64,000 bases of DNA from Planctomycetota bacterium. GTDB taxonomy: Bacteria > Planctomycetota > JACOTG01. The notes beneath the pieces are model-generated. The model was given only the letters and a program-made list of their open reading frames with translations. It ran no database searches and had not been told where the DNA came from. A program made the position numbers and the translations under genes. The stretch covers positions 40,772 through 104,771 of the forward strand of contig JACOTG010000005.1 in the NCBI GenBank assembly GCA_016178505.1, read 5' to 3'. Of the stretch, positions 1 to 7,385 are shown in pieces. How positions within the stretch are numbered: the first letter of the stretch is position 1; each line of letters opens with the position of its first letter.

Positions 1-322
1 CGCGATCTCGGTCGAGCGGCTTGGCGAGAAAATCGAAGGCGCCCTTCTTCGTTGCCTCCACCGCCGTCTCGATCGTTCCGTGTCCCGAGATCATGATGAC
101 GGGACATTCCGGGCGCTTCGCCCGAATTTCTCCGAGGACTTCGATGCCATCCTTGTCCGGCATCTTGATGTCGAGAAGGACGACGTCGATCGGCTCGCGC
201 TCGAGAACTTCCATGGCCTCTCGCCCGTTCGCTGCGAGATTCACGACGTAGTGTTCGTACGCCAGGATCATTTCGAGCGAGTCACGGATCGCTTCTTCGT
301 CGTCGACGATCAGGACGTGCAT
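1..322 (-). CDS. Response regulator, receiver domain (partial, cut by window edge)
   Basis: The minus-strand frame opens with ATG at 322 and runs off the left edge, so only the first ~107 residues are visible. They form a CheY-like receiver domain: an acidic pocket (MHVLIVDDEEAIRDSLEM), the phospho-acceptor Asp in VVLLDIKMPDKDG, a conserved Ser in VIMISGHGTIE and the Lys in FLAKPLDRDR. The sequence style matches NtrC/NtrX-type regulators, which continue into a sigma54 AAA domain, but that part lies outside the window. An AAAGGAG ribosome site lies 6 nt before the ATG. No histidine kinase is adjacent; the giant kinase at 14.8 kb carries its own receiver. Confidence 0.85.
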   Translation of the reverse strand, partial: MHVLIVDDEEAIRDSLEMILAYEHYVVNLAANGREAMEVLEREPIDVVLLDIKMPDKDGIEVLGEIRAKRPECPVIMISGHGTIETAVEATKKGAFDFLAKPLDRDR

Positions 323-406
323 GGGCGTCTCCTTTCGCGGAGGGATCTTACCGCGAACATCGGACGCGCAATCTTCGAGTCTCCGGTGTGGGAGATCTCG
401 GCTCGA

Positions 407-676
407 CTAAACAGCTGCAGGCGTGAGTACTTGGGGCTTTGGTCGCACGAGTGGCTTCGTGAGGCGACCTTTCTTGATGCACTTCGCGCAAATCTTGATT
501 CGCTTCGGGGATCCGTCGACCACGGCTCGGACGGTTTGCAGGTTGGGGCGGAACTTGCGTTTCGATCGCCCGGTGATCTTCTTGCCGACGCCGCCCTTCC
601 TCTTCGCGAGACCGCGTCGCGTCACTTGATAACCCGCTGCGGTTCGTTTGCCGCAATATGCGCATTCGTACGACAT
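407..676 (-). CDS. rpmB: 50S ribosomal protein L28
   Basis: This is the 89-residue large-subunit protein L28. The central TGRSKRKFRPNLQTVRAVVD and the following KRIKICAKCIKKG are diagnostic for the family. The two CxxC pairs (CAYC near the N-terminus and CAKC near residue 64) make it a zinc-binding variant. The length is normal for zinc-type L28, and the ATG start fits the family N-terminus MSYECAYCGK. It stands alone between the response regulator and the divergent DUF4416 gene. A promoter with a perfect TATAAT lies about 110 nt upstream. Confidence 0.95.
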   Translation of the reverse strand: MSYECAYCGKRTAAGYQVTRRGLAKRKGGVGKKITGRSKRKFRPNLQTVRAVVDGSPKRIKICAKCIKKGRLTKPLVRPKPQVLTPAAV

Positions 677-785
677 CGGTTGCCTCCTCGATCGTCCTCA
701 GGGGCTCACGCGCTCGGCTCGGTCGCTCGTAGGCGCGTCGTCGCAGGGCGGCGAAACGCCGACCGCCGGCAGACAAAGGGGCGGG

Positions 786-814
786 ATTATAGTGTTCGGC
801 GACGTCCTCGCCAA
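786..814 (-). promoter_or_regulatory. Promoter of rpmB
   Basis: On the minus strand, TTGGCG (809-814) and a perfect TATAAT (786-791) are separated by 17 nt, a good sigma70-type match. It reads toward rpmB and leaves a leader of roughly 100 nt. It is divergent from the DUF4416 promoter about 50 bp away. Confidence 0.6.
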
Positions 815-845
815 CGGGATTTCCCCGCGCGCCCGCCCGCGTGCG

Positions 846-875
846 TTGTCGGATCGGGAGTCGCGCGGCTAGACT
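846..875 (+). promoter_or_regulatory. Promoter of the DUF4416 gene (leaderless arrangement)
   Basis: TTGTCG (846-851) and TAGACT (870-875) are spaced by 18 nt. The -10 box ends only 6 nt before the ATG at 882, so transcription would begin at or next to the start codon. No ribosome-binding site fits in between. Confidence 0.5.
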
Positions 876-881
876 GCGATC

Positions 882-1421
882 ATGGGAGACATTCGAACAT
901 GCGAGCCGGCGCGACTCTTCGTCGCGATCCTCAGCCGTCACCGCTCGCTCCTAGACGAGGTTCGAGCCGTGCTCGCGCGGGACCACGGGCCCGTCGCGAC
1001 GGCGAGCGACGTCTTCCCGTTCGGCTGGACCGAGTACTACCGGTCGACCATGGGATCGGACCTCTTGCGCCTCCTTCTCGTCTTCGAAAGGAGCTTCGAT
1101 CCCGGCCGGCTCGTGGACGCCAAGATTCAAACCAACGAAATCGAGCACGACGTCGAAGCCCGTGGCGGTTTTCCGGAAGCGAGACCGGTGAACGTCGATC
1201 CCGGCTACCTCACGCAATCGAAGCTGGTTCTCGCCTCGACGAAGGATCATGCGCATCGGGTCTATTTGGGAAGCGGTGTGCACGGCGAGGTGACGCTCGC
1301 TTTTCACGACGGTGCCTACCGTCCTCATCCTTGGACCTATCCCGACTATCGCAGCGACCTCTACGCAAGGTTTCTCATGAACGCTCGGGCAGCGCTCCGG
1401 CATTCGCTGTCGGCGCCGTAG
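882..1421 (+). CDS. DUF4416 family protein
   Basis: This 179-residue protein matches the DUF4416 family, whose function is unknown. Visible family signatures are the early RLFVAILSRH, the mid-protein KIQTNEIEHDV, the motif PVNVDPGYLTQSKLVLAST followed by DHAHRVYLG, and WTYPDYRSD near the C-terminus. The length is normal. There is no signal peptide or membrane segment, so it should be cytoplasmic. The ATG at 882 is preceded by a -10 box only 6 nt away, which suggests translation of a leaderless mRNA. Neighbouring genes give no functional hint. Confidence 0.8.
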   Translation: MGDIRTCEPARLFVAILSRHRSLLDEVRAVLARDHGPVATASDVFPFGWTEYYRSTMGSDLLRLLLVFERSFDPGRLVDAKIQTNEIEHDVEARGGFPEARPVNVDPGYLTQSKLVLASTKDHAHRVYLGSGVHGEVTLAFHDGAYRPHPWTYPDYRSDLYARFLMNARAALRHSLSAP

Positions 1422-1456
1422 CACTCCGGCGACAAAAAAAAGGCTGCCGCTCGCGC

Positions 1457-1484
1457 TTGAACGCTTCGTTGGGTCTGCTACGAT
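1457..1484 (+). promoter_or_regulatory. Promoter upstream of the TPR gene
   Basis: TTGAAC (1457-1462) and TACGAT (1479-1484) are separated by 16 nt, about 55 nt before the ATG at 1542. An A8 run lies just upstream (1433-1441) and may act like an UP element. Confidence 0.45.
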
Positions 1485-1541
1485 AGCCCACTGAGCGAAA
1501 TGTGATAGAGACGCTCGAAGGGCTCCTCGCAAATCAATCCA

Positions 1542-2111
1542 ATGGCGCGCATCTTCGAAGGGATCGTGCAGGCGACGTGGAGAGGCCTCGTCGTTCCCTT
1601 TCAACATCTGTCCGGACTGTTCTGGCTCCGGGTGAACTCTCCACACCGAGCGCGTCTGGCATTCAGTCGAGTCCTCGAGATTCGATCGGATCACTACGGC
1701 GCTTGCTTGGGCCTCGGGCGCGCGCTCTTGCGCCTCGAGGAATTCGATGGGGCCGCCATAGCCTTCCAGCGAGCGCGGCGCATCGCGCCGATCCGGTTCG
1801 ATTCGACGCGGGAAGCCATGTTCCTCATGCAGGAACGCGAGGCGCTCAAGGATCTCGAGGACGCCTACGACGACGGGGCCTTCGATCGGGAGCCGGGCTC
1901 CTACCTACAGCTCCCGACTTCTTTCGTAGCGCCACCGCCCTCGAGCCGCACGGAGGGCGCGACTCGCAAGCAGCCGCGCAGCAACACCAAAGCGTTCCGA
2001 TTCAAAGATTTCGGCAGCTTCGAGGAGTACCGCCGATTTCGCGACGTGCCTCCGATTCGCCGCGAAGACATCGCGACGATCGATTGGGACCGATTCTTGG
2101 ACGAGATCTAG
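1542..2111 (+). CDS. Small TPR-containing protein of unknown function
   Basis: The 189-residue protein has one or two tetratricopeptide-like helices near residues 35-85 (RARLAFSRVLEIRSDHYGAC, then DGAAIAFQRARRIAP). A linker rich in Pro, Ser and Thr follows. The charged C-terminus contains FGSFEEYRRFRDVPPI and ends in IDWDRFLDEI, a tail that looks like a conserved peptide-like motif. No catalytic motif, signal peptide or strong membrane helix is evident, although residues 15-30 are fairly hydrophobic. It lies just upstream of the glycine riboswitch but is not part of that operon. The function is unknown; TPRs usually mediate protein-protein contacts. Confidence 0.65.
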   Translation: MARIFEGIVQATWRGLVVPFQHLSGLFWLRVNSPHRARLAFSRVLEIRSDHYGACLGLGRALLRLEEFDGAAIAFQRARRIAPIRFDSTREAMFLMQEREALKDLEDAYDDGAFDREPGSYLQLPTSFVAPPPSSRTEGATRKQPRSNTKAFRFKDFGSFEEYRRFRDVPPIRREDIATIDWDRFLDEI

Positions 2112-2179
2112 CGGCGGTAGCCGGCGGCCGTTTTCGTTCTTTCAAAATCCCTGGTTGGTCGGTTTCGATTGACGATCGC

Positions 2180-2278
2180 AGGAGAGCCTCCGCGCCGATC
2201 CATGCGGAGCACCGAAGGGGCAAGCCCCAGGGCGAAACTCTCAGGTACCCGAACTGCGATCCGACGACCCTCTGGAAG
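2180..2278 (+). promoter_or_regulatory. Glycine riboswitch (single aptamer)
   Basis: The stretch contains the hallmark elements of the glycine riboswitch in order: GGAGAGCC at 2181, GCACCGAAGGGGCAAG at 2209, AAACTCTCAGGTA at 2236, and a closing GACGACCCTCTGG. GGAGAG can pair with the CTCTC block. Only one aptamer copy is visible. An intrinsic terminator starts about 15 nt after the aptamer and gcvT follows, so this is most simply an ON switch that lets gcvT-gcvH be transcribed when glycine is abundant. The element class and its link to gcv genes are established; the mechanism here is inferred from position. Confidence 0.85.
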
Positions 2279-2290
2279 TTGCATCGTACA

Positions 2291-2325
2291 GGGGACGTGC
2301 TTCACGTGAAGACGTCCCCTTTTTT
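2291..2325 (+). terminator. Riboswitch expression-platform terminator
   Basis: GGGGACGT (2291-2298) pairs perfectly with ACGTCCCC (2312-2319) and is followed by six T residues. This is a canonical intrinsic terminator placed between the glycine aptamer and gcvT. It is the probable switch element of the riboswitch. Confidence 0.85.
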
Positions 2326-2360
2326 CGTTTTCATGACGCGTCCTCACTTCGTGGAGGAGT

Positions 2361-2464
2361 GTGCTGAACGAGACCACCCTTCACGACGAGGACTCGAGCC
2401 GCGAGGCACGATGATGAACGAGATCGCACTTCACGACGAGCACGAGGACCGCGAGGCACGATGA
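2361..2464 (+). other. Two overlapping leader mini-ORFs coupled to gcvT
   Basis: Mini-ORF 1 starts with GTG at 2361, just after GGAGGAG, and encodes VLNETTLHDEDSSREAR before a TGA at 2412. Mini-ORF 2 starts with ATG at 2411 and encodes MMNEIALHDEHEDREAR before a TGA at 2462. Each stop overlaps the next ATG (ATGA), the last being gcvT. Both peptides mimic the GcvT N-terminus. The only strong ribosome site lies before mini-ORF 1, so ribosomes may reach gcvT by termination-reinitiation. Whether the peptides are made is unknown. Confidence 0.45.
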
Positions 2465-2495
2465 TGCACGAAACCGCACTTCACGACGAGCACGT
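2361..2495 (+). repeat. Tandem 50-bp duplication of the gcvT start region
   Basis: Three head-to-tail copies with an exact 50-bp period lie at 2361-2410, 2411-2460 and 2461-2495, the last being the true start of gcvT. Copies 1 and 2 agree at about 40 of 50 positions. Copy 2 and gcvT agree at about 31 of the first 34. Each copy begins with a start-like pair (GTGCTG, ATGATG, ATGATG) and shares the core CACTTCACGACGAG or a close form. Copies 1 and 2 both end GCGAGGCACG. Because 50 is not a multiple of 3, the copies are in successive frames. Confidence 0.9.
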
Positions 2496-3612
2496 GCGAG
2501 CTGGCGCTCGCATGGTCGAGTTCGGCGGATGGGAGATGCCCGTTCAGTACACCTCGATCCTAGAAGAGCACCTCGCCGTGCGGCAGCGCGCCGGGATGTT
2601 CGACCTCAGCCACATGGGGCGCTACGCGATCCGCGGCGCCGGTGCGCTCGCCGCACTCGAGCGCGTGTGCACGGTACGCGTCGCCTCGATCTCTCCGCGC
2701 GGGATCAAGTACTCGCTCCTGTGCCGCGAAGACGGTGGAATCCTCGACGACATCCTCGTCTACAACGGCTCGCTGGTCACCGGAGGCACGGACGAGTACT
2801 CGGTCGTCGTGAACGCGGGGAATCGCAAGCGCGACTTCGACTGGATCGAGACGGCTTGCCGGCAACACGGAGCGACGCTCGTGGATCGAAGCTCCGACGT
2901 CTCGATGATCGCCGTGCAAGGAGCGAAGTCGGTCGAGATGCTCGAACGGCTCGCAGACGTCGATTTGGATGCGCTCGCCTACTACTCCCTCTCGCCGGGG
3001 ATCGTTGCCGGTGAGTCGATGGTCGTCTCGCGAACGGGATACACCGGTGACGACGGATTCGAGATGTATGTGCCGACGCCGGCGGTGAAGCGAGTTTGGT
3101 CGCGCGTGCTCGATGCCGGACGCCCCCAAGGCCTCGTGCTGGCCGGGCTCGGCGCGCGCGACTCGTTGCGGACCGAAGCCGGGATGCCGCTCTACGGACA
3201 CGAAATCGGCCTCGAGGTGAACCCGTTCGAGGCGCGGCTGTCGTGGGCGGTCGATCTCGAAAAGGATGTGATCGGTCGCGCGGCGCTCGCGGCAATCAAG
3301 GAACGCGGCGCCCTTCGGCGCATCGCCGGGTTCGTCGCAGCGGGAAAGCGAATCCCTCGACAAGGATCTGCCGTCTTTTCGGGCGATCGACGCGTCGGTG
3401 AGGTCACGAGCGGGACGCGAACCCCACTCACCGATCGGAACATCGGAATGGCAATGCTCGAGGCGAGCATCTCCGTCGTGGGCACGGTGCTGCACGCGGA
3501 CGTCCGAGGTGATCGCGAGCCGATTCGAATCGAGAAGCTGCCCTTTTACTCGCGCCATCGCCGACCGGGTGCCGCGAAGGAAGAGGCTGCGGCGCGCGCC
3601 AAGCCCGCGTGA
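2461..3612 (+). CDS. gcvT: Aminomethyltransferase (glycine cleavage T protein)
   Basis: GcvT takes the aminomethyl group from lipoylated GcvH and passes the methylene to tetrahydrofolate, releasing ammonia. The 383-residue protein shows the family N-terminus (RMVEFGGWEMPVQYTSI), FDLSHMGRYAIRG, the folate-site segment GYTGDDGFEMYVP, LGARDSLRTEAGMPLYGHE and the C-terminal barrel ending around PFYSRHRR. Length is normal apart from a short basic/Ala tail. The first Met pair (2461, 2464) fits family starts, but the site lacks a good Shine-Dalgarno and overlaps an upstream mini-ORF. It is first in the riboswitch-controlled gcvT-gcvH-lipM-like operon. gcvP is not in the window. Confidence 0.95.
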   Translation: MMHETALHDEHVRAGARMVEFGGWEMPVQYTSILEEHLAVRQRAGMFDLSHMGRYAIRGAGALAALERVCTVRVASISPRGIKYSLLCREDGGILDDILVYNGSLVTGGTDEYSVVVNAGNRKRDFDWIETACRQHGATLVDRSSDVSMIAVQGAKSVEMLERLADVDLDALAYYSLSPGIVAGESMVVSRTGYTGDDGFEMYVPTPAVKRVWSRVLDAGRPQGLVLAGLGARDSLRTEAGMPLYGHEIGLEVNPFEARLSWAVDLEKDVIGRAALAAIKERGALRRIAGFVAAGKRIPRQGSAVFSGDRRVGEVTSGTRTPLTDRNIGMAMLEASISVVGTVLHADVRGDREPIRIEKLPFYSRHRRPGAAKEEAAARAKPA

Positions 3613-3670
3613 TCGCGGCGGCGGTTGGAGTCAGCAGTCAAATCAAAGAGGCGGTAAACAGGAGGAATCG

Positions 3671-4060
3671 ATGAGACCGCAGGATCTCAAGTACACGAAG
3701 ACCCACGAGTGGGTGAAGGTGGAAGGCGACACGGCGACGATCGGCATCACCGACTTCGCGGCGTCCCATCTGTCCGACCTCGTCTACCTCGACCTTCCGG
3801 AGGTTCAGGACTCGACGACTGCCGGCAAGTGCTTCGCGGAGATCGAGTCGGTGAAAGCGGTGGCCGACATCTACGCCCCAGTCACGGGGGAAGTCGTCGC
3901 CATCAACGCCGAAGCTCCCGACGATCTCGAGAAGATCTCGCGCGACCCGTTCGGCGCCGGCTGGTTGGTGAAGATCAAGCTCGCGAAAACCGAAGAGCTG
4001 CGCGATCTCTTGACGGTCGAGCAGTACGAGAAGTTTGTCGAACAGGAAAGCAAGAAGTGA
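3671..4060 (+). CDS. gcvH: Glycine cleavage system H protein
   Basis: This 129-residue lipoyl carrier shuttles the aminomethyl group between GcvP, GcvT and lipoamide dehydrogenase. The lipoylated Lys sits in EIESVKAVADIYAPVTGEVV, and the family motifs YTKTHEWVK, ITDFAASHLSDLVYLDLPE and DPFGAGWLVKIK are all present. The ATG at 3671 has an excellent GGAGGAA site, making it much stronger at initiation than gcvT. Its TGA overlaps the GTG start of the following lipoate ligase-like gene (GTGA), so the carrier and its modifying enzyme are probably translationally coupled. Confidence 0.96.
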   Translation: MRPQDLKYTKTHEWVKVEGDTATIGITDFAASHLSDLVYLDLPEVQDSTTAGKCFAEIESVKAVADIYAPVTGEVVAINAEAPDDLEKISRDPFGAGWLVKIKLAKTEELRDLLTVEQYEKFVEQESKK

Positions 4061-4866
4061 ACGACGCGCGCGCGCGCTGGCGCCTCCTTCGAACGGGCGC
4101 GTGCGCTCCAGCGTGGAATCTCGCCGTCGACGAAGCCCTGCTCATGCTCGCCGCGCCGGGTGGAGCGCCAACGCTTCGGCTCTACGGGTGGAGTCCGCAC
4201 GGCCTCTCCCTCGGTCGCTTCCAAGATGCGGCGACCATCCCGCGGGAATTCCGGCCGACCGAGCCGTGGACCCTCGTTCGGCGTCCGACCGGCGGCGGCG
4301 CCATCCACCACGCGAACGAGCTGACTTACTCGGTGGTGATCTCATCGGACCACGCCCTCACTCCCCGAACTCCGATGGAAGGCTATGCGCGGTTCCACGC
4401 GCCGCTCGTTCGCGCACTCGCGTCGCTCGGAGCCTCGACGCGCGAGCGGGGCGAAGAAGGTGCTCCCCCGCTTCCGCGGCCTCGGACCTTCTTCTGCTTC
4501 GGGCAGTCGGCGTCATCCGACCTCGTAACGGAAGATGGATTGAAGATCTTGGGGAGCGCACAGCGCCGCACGCGCCGTGGATTCCTCCAGCACGGGTCGC
4601 TTCCACTCGAGGGCACGGCGGGTGCGCAACGCGGCGCGACGTCCGTCGCGGACGCATGCGACCGGATCGTCGCTTTCGCGGATGCGGAGGCGGCGATCAT
4701 CGAGGCCTTCCGCGCTGAATTCGGAATCGACTTCGTCGAGCTCGCTCTCACGGATGCGGAAGTGCAGTTGACGCGAGAGCGGATTCGAGATCGCTACGGC
4801 AACGACGATTGGACGATGGGCGGATTCCGCAGCCGAACCGCCGCACGCCGCACGATCGAAAGCTAG
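4057..4866 (+). CDS. Lipoate-protein ligase / octanoyltransferase (LplA/LipM-like)
   Basis: A member of the biotin/lipoate A/B ligase fold, likely attaching octanoyl or lipoyl groups to GcvH. Motifs in order: WNLAVDEALLML, the RRPTGGGAIHHANELTYSVV loop that binds the acyl-adenylate, a Cys in FFCFGQSASSDL at the position used as acyl acceptor in LipM, and KILGSAQRRTRRGFLQHGSLP with the conserved Lys and QHGS. The Cys favours LipM-type transferase activity over ATP-dependent LplA, but this is not certain. GTG at 4057 overlaps the gcvH stop. Its own stop shares a CTAG palindrome with the convergent foldase gene. Confidence 0.85.
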   Translation: MNDARARWRLLRTGACAPAWNLAVDEALLMLAAPGGAPTLRLYGWSPHGLSLGRFQDAATIPREFRPTEPWTLVRRPTGGGAIHHANELTYSVVISSDHALTPRTPMEGYARFHAPLVRALASLGASTRERGEEGAPPLPRPRTFFCFGQSASSDLVTEDGLKILGSAQRRTRRGFLQHGSLPLEGTAGAQRGATSVADACDRIVAFADAEAAIIEAFRAEFGIDFVELALTDAEVQLTRERIRDRYGNDDWTMGGFRSRTAARRTIES

Positions 4867-6329
4867 CGACCCAAGAAGATCTCGAGCTTCGCTTCGCGCT
4901 TCATCCGCAAGTGCCACGGCTTTTTTTCGTCGCGGACGAAGTCATCCACGGCCTTCTTGTGATTGGCCGGGTCGTTCAGGAACTCTTTCGCCGTGGCTCC
5001 GGATCGTTTCCCGACGACGCGAATGACGTGAATGGCGTTGTTCAACACGATCGGATCTGAGACGGCATTCGTTTCCAACTCCGACGCACGCGACGCAATT
5101 TCGCCGAGCGAAGGCGTTGCCGTCGTGATCCAGCCGAGGTCGCCGCCACGGCTCCTGAGGTTCGGGTCCGTCGAAATCGATCGCGAGACGTCGGCAAACA
5201 GCTCGCCGTTCTTCAGTCGCACGATCGCCTCTTGAATCTTCGCGTTGGCTTCGGCCCATTCCTGTGCGGACGGCGTGGGACCGTTGCCGGCTTGTACGAC
5301 GATTTCGGCGACGTGCACGGCAGGACCGTACCCACCTTTGTCTGGTCCTTGCGCCTCGAGGGCTGCGAGCAGTCGATCGTCGGTTGCCGCGAATCTCAGA
5401 AGGATTCGAAGCCCCAACGCGCGACGCACGCGGTCTTCCAATGTGGCGACGCTCACGCCGTTGAACTGAGCGAGTTGATCCAAGGTCATTCCGGCCTGCT
5501 GCGCGGCCATCCGGTGACCGTCCATGAGCTGATCGAATTCGTTCTTCGGAATCTCGACCTTTGCGTCGCGGATCGCCTGCCGTTCCAGCTCCCATGCAAC
5601 GAGCTCGTTCAAGATCTTCATCACGTCCCAAAGATTTTTCCACGTGACCGACCATCGATAGGCTTCGTCGAGCGAGACTTCCTCGCCGTTGACCGTCACC
5701 CACGCCGAGTCGGGGATCCCCATCCATCGCCACTTGATGAGGTTCTCCTCGAAGAGAAGCCGGTCGGCCTGCGAGTTCGCCTTTGCCGTCAAATCGTCGA
5801 GCGCCGCGGAAAACCCCGCGGCAAACGCGAGCTTCTTGATGCCGCAGCGGTAGTAGACCTGTTGCCGGAGATAGTCGTTCGTGAACTTGCGTTCGGCGAG
5901 GAACTGCTCGAGCGACTTGCCCTCCTTGTCGAGGATCTGTTTCGTCTCTTTGTCGATCTCGGCTCCGGAGACCTCGAGGTTCCGCTTCTCGAGGCAATGC
6001 TTCAGCGCTTTCGTGCAAATGAGCGTCTGCCGGGCGTGGACTTCGACTTCGAAACGACTCACGACGGCATCCATGAATTCGGCACGAGTGATCTTCGTGC
6101 CGTTCACGGTTGCGACGAGGTTCGGGATGCTCGACGCGAGCGGCGCCGGCTTCGCTTCGTCGCCGGCGTGCAGGATCGGATCCGTTGCGCCGAGCGAATT
6201 GCCCTCGTCGTCCGACGCGGTAGTCGCCGGCACGGACGTTTTCGTCGAATCTCCGCGGTCGCACCGAACGAACACGACCGCGATGGCGACGACGCCGAGT
6301 ACGAGTGGAATCCACTTCAACCGATTCAT
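4863..6329 (-). CDS. SurA/PpiC-type peptidyl-prolyl isomerase, membrane-anchored
   Basis: This is probably a periplasmic foldase for exported proteins. A hydrophobic N-terminus (MNRLKWIPLVLGVVAIAVVF) is followed by a Cys, but FVRC is a poor lipobox, so a membrane anchor is more likely than a lipoprotein. A SurA-like N-domain begins NLVATVNGTKITRAEFMDAV. A parvulin domain sits near residues 330-460, with HVAEIVVQAGNG, RSRGGDLGWIT and NAIHVIRVVGKRSG. I chose the ATG at 6329, directly before the hydrophobic segment with GGGGAA upstream; an in-frame ATG at 6368 would add 13 residues. It converges on the ligase gene with a 4-nt overlap. Confidence 0.8.
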   Translation of the reverse strand: MNRLKWIPLVLGVVAIAVVFVRCDRGDSTKTSVPATTASDDEGNSLGATDPILHAGDEAKPAPLASSIPNLVATVNGTKITRAEFMDAVVSRFEVEVHARQTLICTKALKHCLEKRNLEVSGAEIDKETKQILDKEGKSLEQFLAERKFTNDYLRQQVYYRCGIKKLAFAAGFSAALDDLTAKANSQADRLLFEENLIKWRWMGIPDSAWVTVNGEEVSLDEAYRWSVTWKNLWDVMKILNELVAWELERQAIRDAKVEIPKNEFDQLMDGHRMAAQQAGMTLDQLAQFNGVSVATLEDRVRRALGLRILLRFAATDDRLLAALEAQGPDKGGYGPAVHVAEIVVQAGNGPTPSAQEWAEANAKIQEAIVRLKNGELFADVSRSISTDPNLRSRGGDLGWITTATPSLGEIASRASELETNAVSDPIVLNNAIHVIRVVGKRSGATAKEFLNDPANHKKAVDDFVRDEKKPWHLRMKREAKLEIFLGR

Positions 6330-6493
6330 GGCCTGTTCCCCGAGGCGGGACATGAGGTGCTCGAGCATCGCCGTCTTCCCGGCATGCTTCCAAGCCTCCT
6401 GCTGCGCGAAGCGCGCGTCAGCTTAGGGGGACTCCTGGCGACTGTCAACCGCGCCTACCGTGCGAGACGCGACGACGCGTGCCGTTTCGTCGG

Positions 6494-6521
6494 TTGATTG
6501 ATCGAAGGACCCCGATATACT
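6494..6521 (+). promoter_or_regulatory. Promoter of the CMD-domain gene
   Basis: TTGATT (6494-6499) and TATACT (6516-6521) are separated by 16 nt. The start codon at 6603 lies about 75 nt downstream. The leader contains a short GCGCCTTCGCAGGCG hairpin just after the -10 box. Confidence 0.55.
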
Positions 6522-6602
6522 ACGCGCCTTCGCAGGCGTGAGCGGGTACGGCAGCTAGACCCCCGGGGCGACGGCGGACACCGGGCGAGGCATGTCGCGA
6601 TC

Positions 6603-7379
6603 ATGGATAGCTCGAAGAACGGCGTGCACGGAAGACGTAAACGGGCAACCCCATCGCCGCGCCCCGAGATTCGCAGGCGTTTCGCCTCGAAGGCGCCTCA
6701 AGTAGCGACCGCTTCGATGCCACCATCCGGACTCGATCGCGAGGGTCTGGACCGATCGACGAGAATCCTGGCGTCGATACACGCGTTGACCGTTCTCGGC
6801 AACGAGTCGGAGCTCCGCAAGTACATTGGGATCGGCCTCGCCGAAGGGTTGAAGCCGAACCAGCTCAGCGAGACGTTGCTGCAATCGGTGCTCTTCGCGG
6901 GAATTCCTCGAGCCATCAATGCGTTCGCCGTCCTGCGCGAGGAGCTGTCATCGCGCGGCATCGGCGATCGAAGCGTCACGAGCGCTCCGGCGATCCCGCC
7001 GAGTCCCGAGGAATCGGCACAATGGGCGAATCGCGGTCGCGAGCTCTTTGAGGCAATCTATCCACGCAATCACGCGCAAGTCGCCAACGATCTGCTTCGC
7101 GGTCACCCGGAGTTGATGCGCAACGTGATCTTCGGCGCCTACGGCGGCGTCCTGGCGAGAGACGTTCTCGCGCCGCGCGAACGAGAGCTTCTTGCCGTCG
7201 CGGCGCTCGTCGTATTGCGAACGCCACGTCAGCTGGTCGCGCACATCCGCGGCGCCCGATACGTCGGTGCGAGGTTGGACGAGATTCGCGAGGTCATCTC
7301 GCAGATGGCGCTGCACGTCGACGCCAGCGTGGTCGACCGCTCACTCCTCTACCTCGAGCGGATCAAGCGCGAATTCTAG
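6603..7379 (+). CDS. Carboxymuconolactone decarboxylase-like protein, two CMD domains
   Basis: The 258-residue protein holds two alpha-helical CMD (AhpD-fold) domains. The first spans about residues 45-110 (ILASIHALTVLGNESELRKY through LSETLLQSVLFAGIPRAINA). The second spans about 145-250 (FEAIYPRNHAQVANDLL, RERELLAVAALVVLRTPRQL, EIREVISQMALHVDA). The AhpD CxxC redox pair is absent, so a peroxidase-linked role is unlikely. A lactone decarboxylase-type or purely structural role is possible. The N-terminal 40 residues are basic and low-complexity. ATG at 6603 is the first good start after the promoter. It converges on the BCCP gene. Confidence 0.75.
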   Translation: MDSSKNGVHGRRKRATPSPRPEIRRRFASKAPQVATASMPPSGLDREGLDRSTRILASIHALTVLGNESELRKYIGIGLAEGLKPNQLSETLLQSVLFAGIPRAINAFAVLREELSSRGIGDRSVTSAPAIPPSPEESAQWANRGRELFEAIYPRNHAQVANDLLRGHPELMRNVIFGAYGGVLARDVLAPRERELLAVAALVVLRTPRQLVAHIRGARYVGARLDEIREVISQMALHVDASVVDRSLLYLERIKREF

Positions 7380-7385
7380 CCCGCT

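Noticed and set aside
80..1486. Long plus-strand open frame of 468 codons over the response regulator and rpmB.
   Set aside because: It is antisense to a clear receiver domain and to L28, is Arg-rich, and has no homology-like motifs; a GC-driven shadow.
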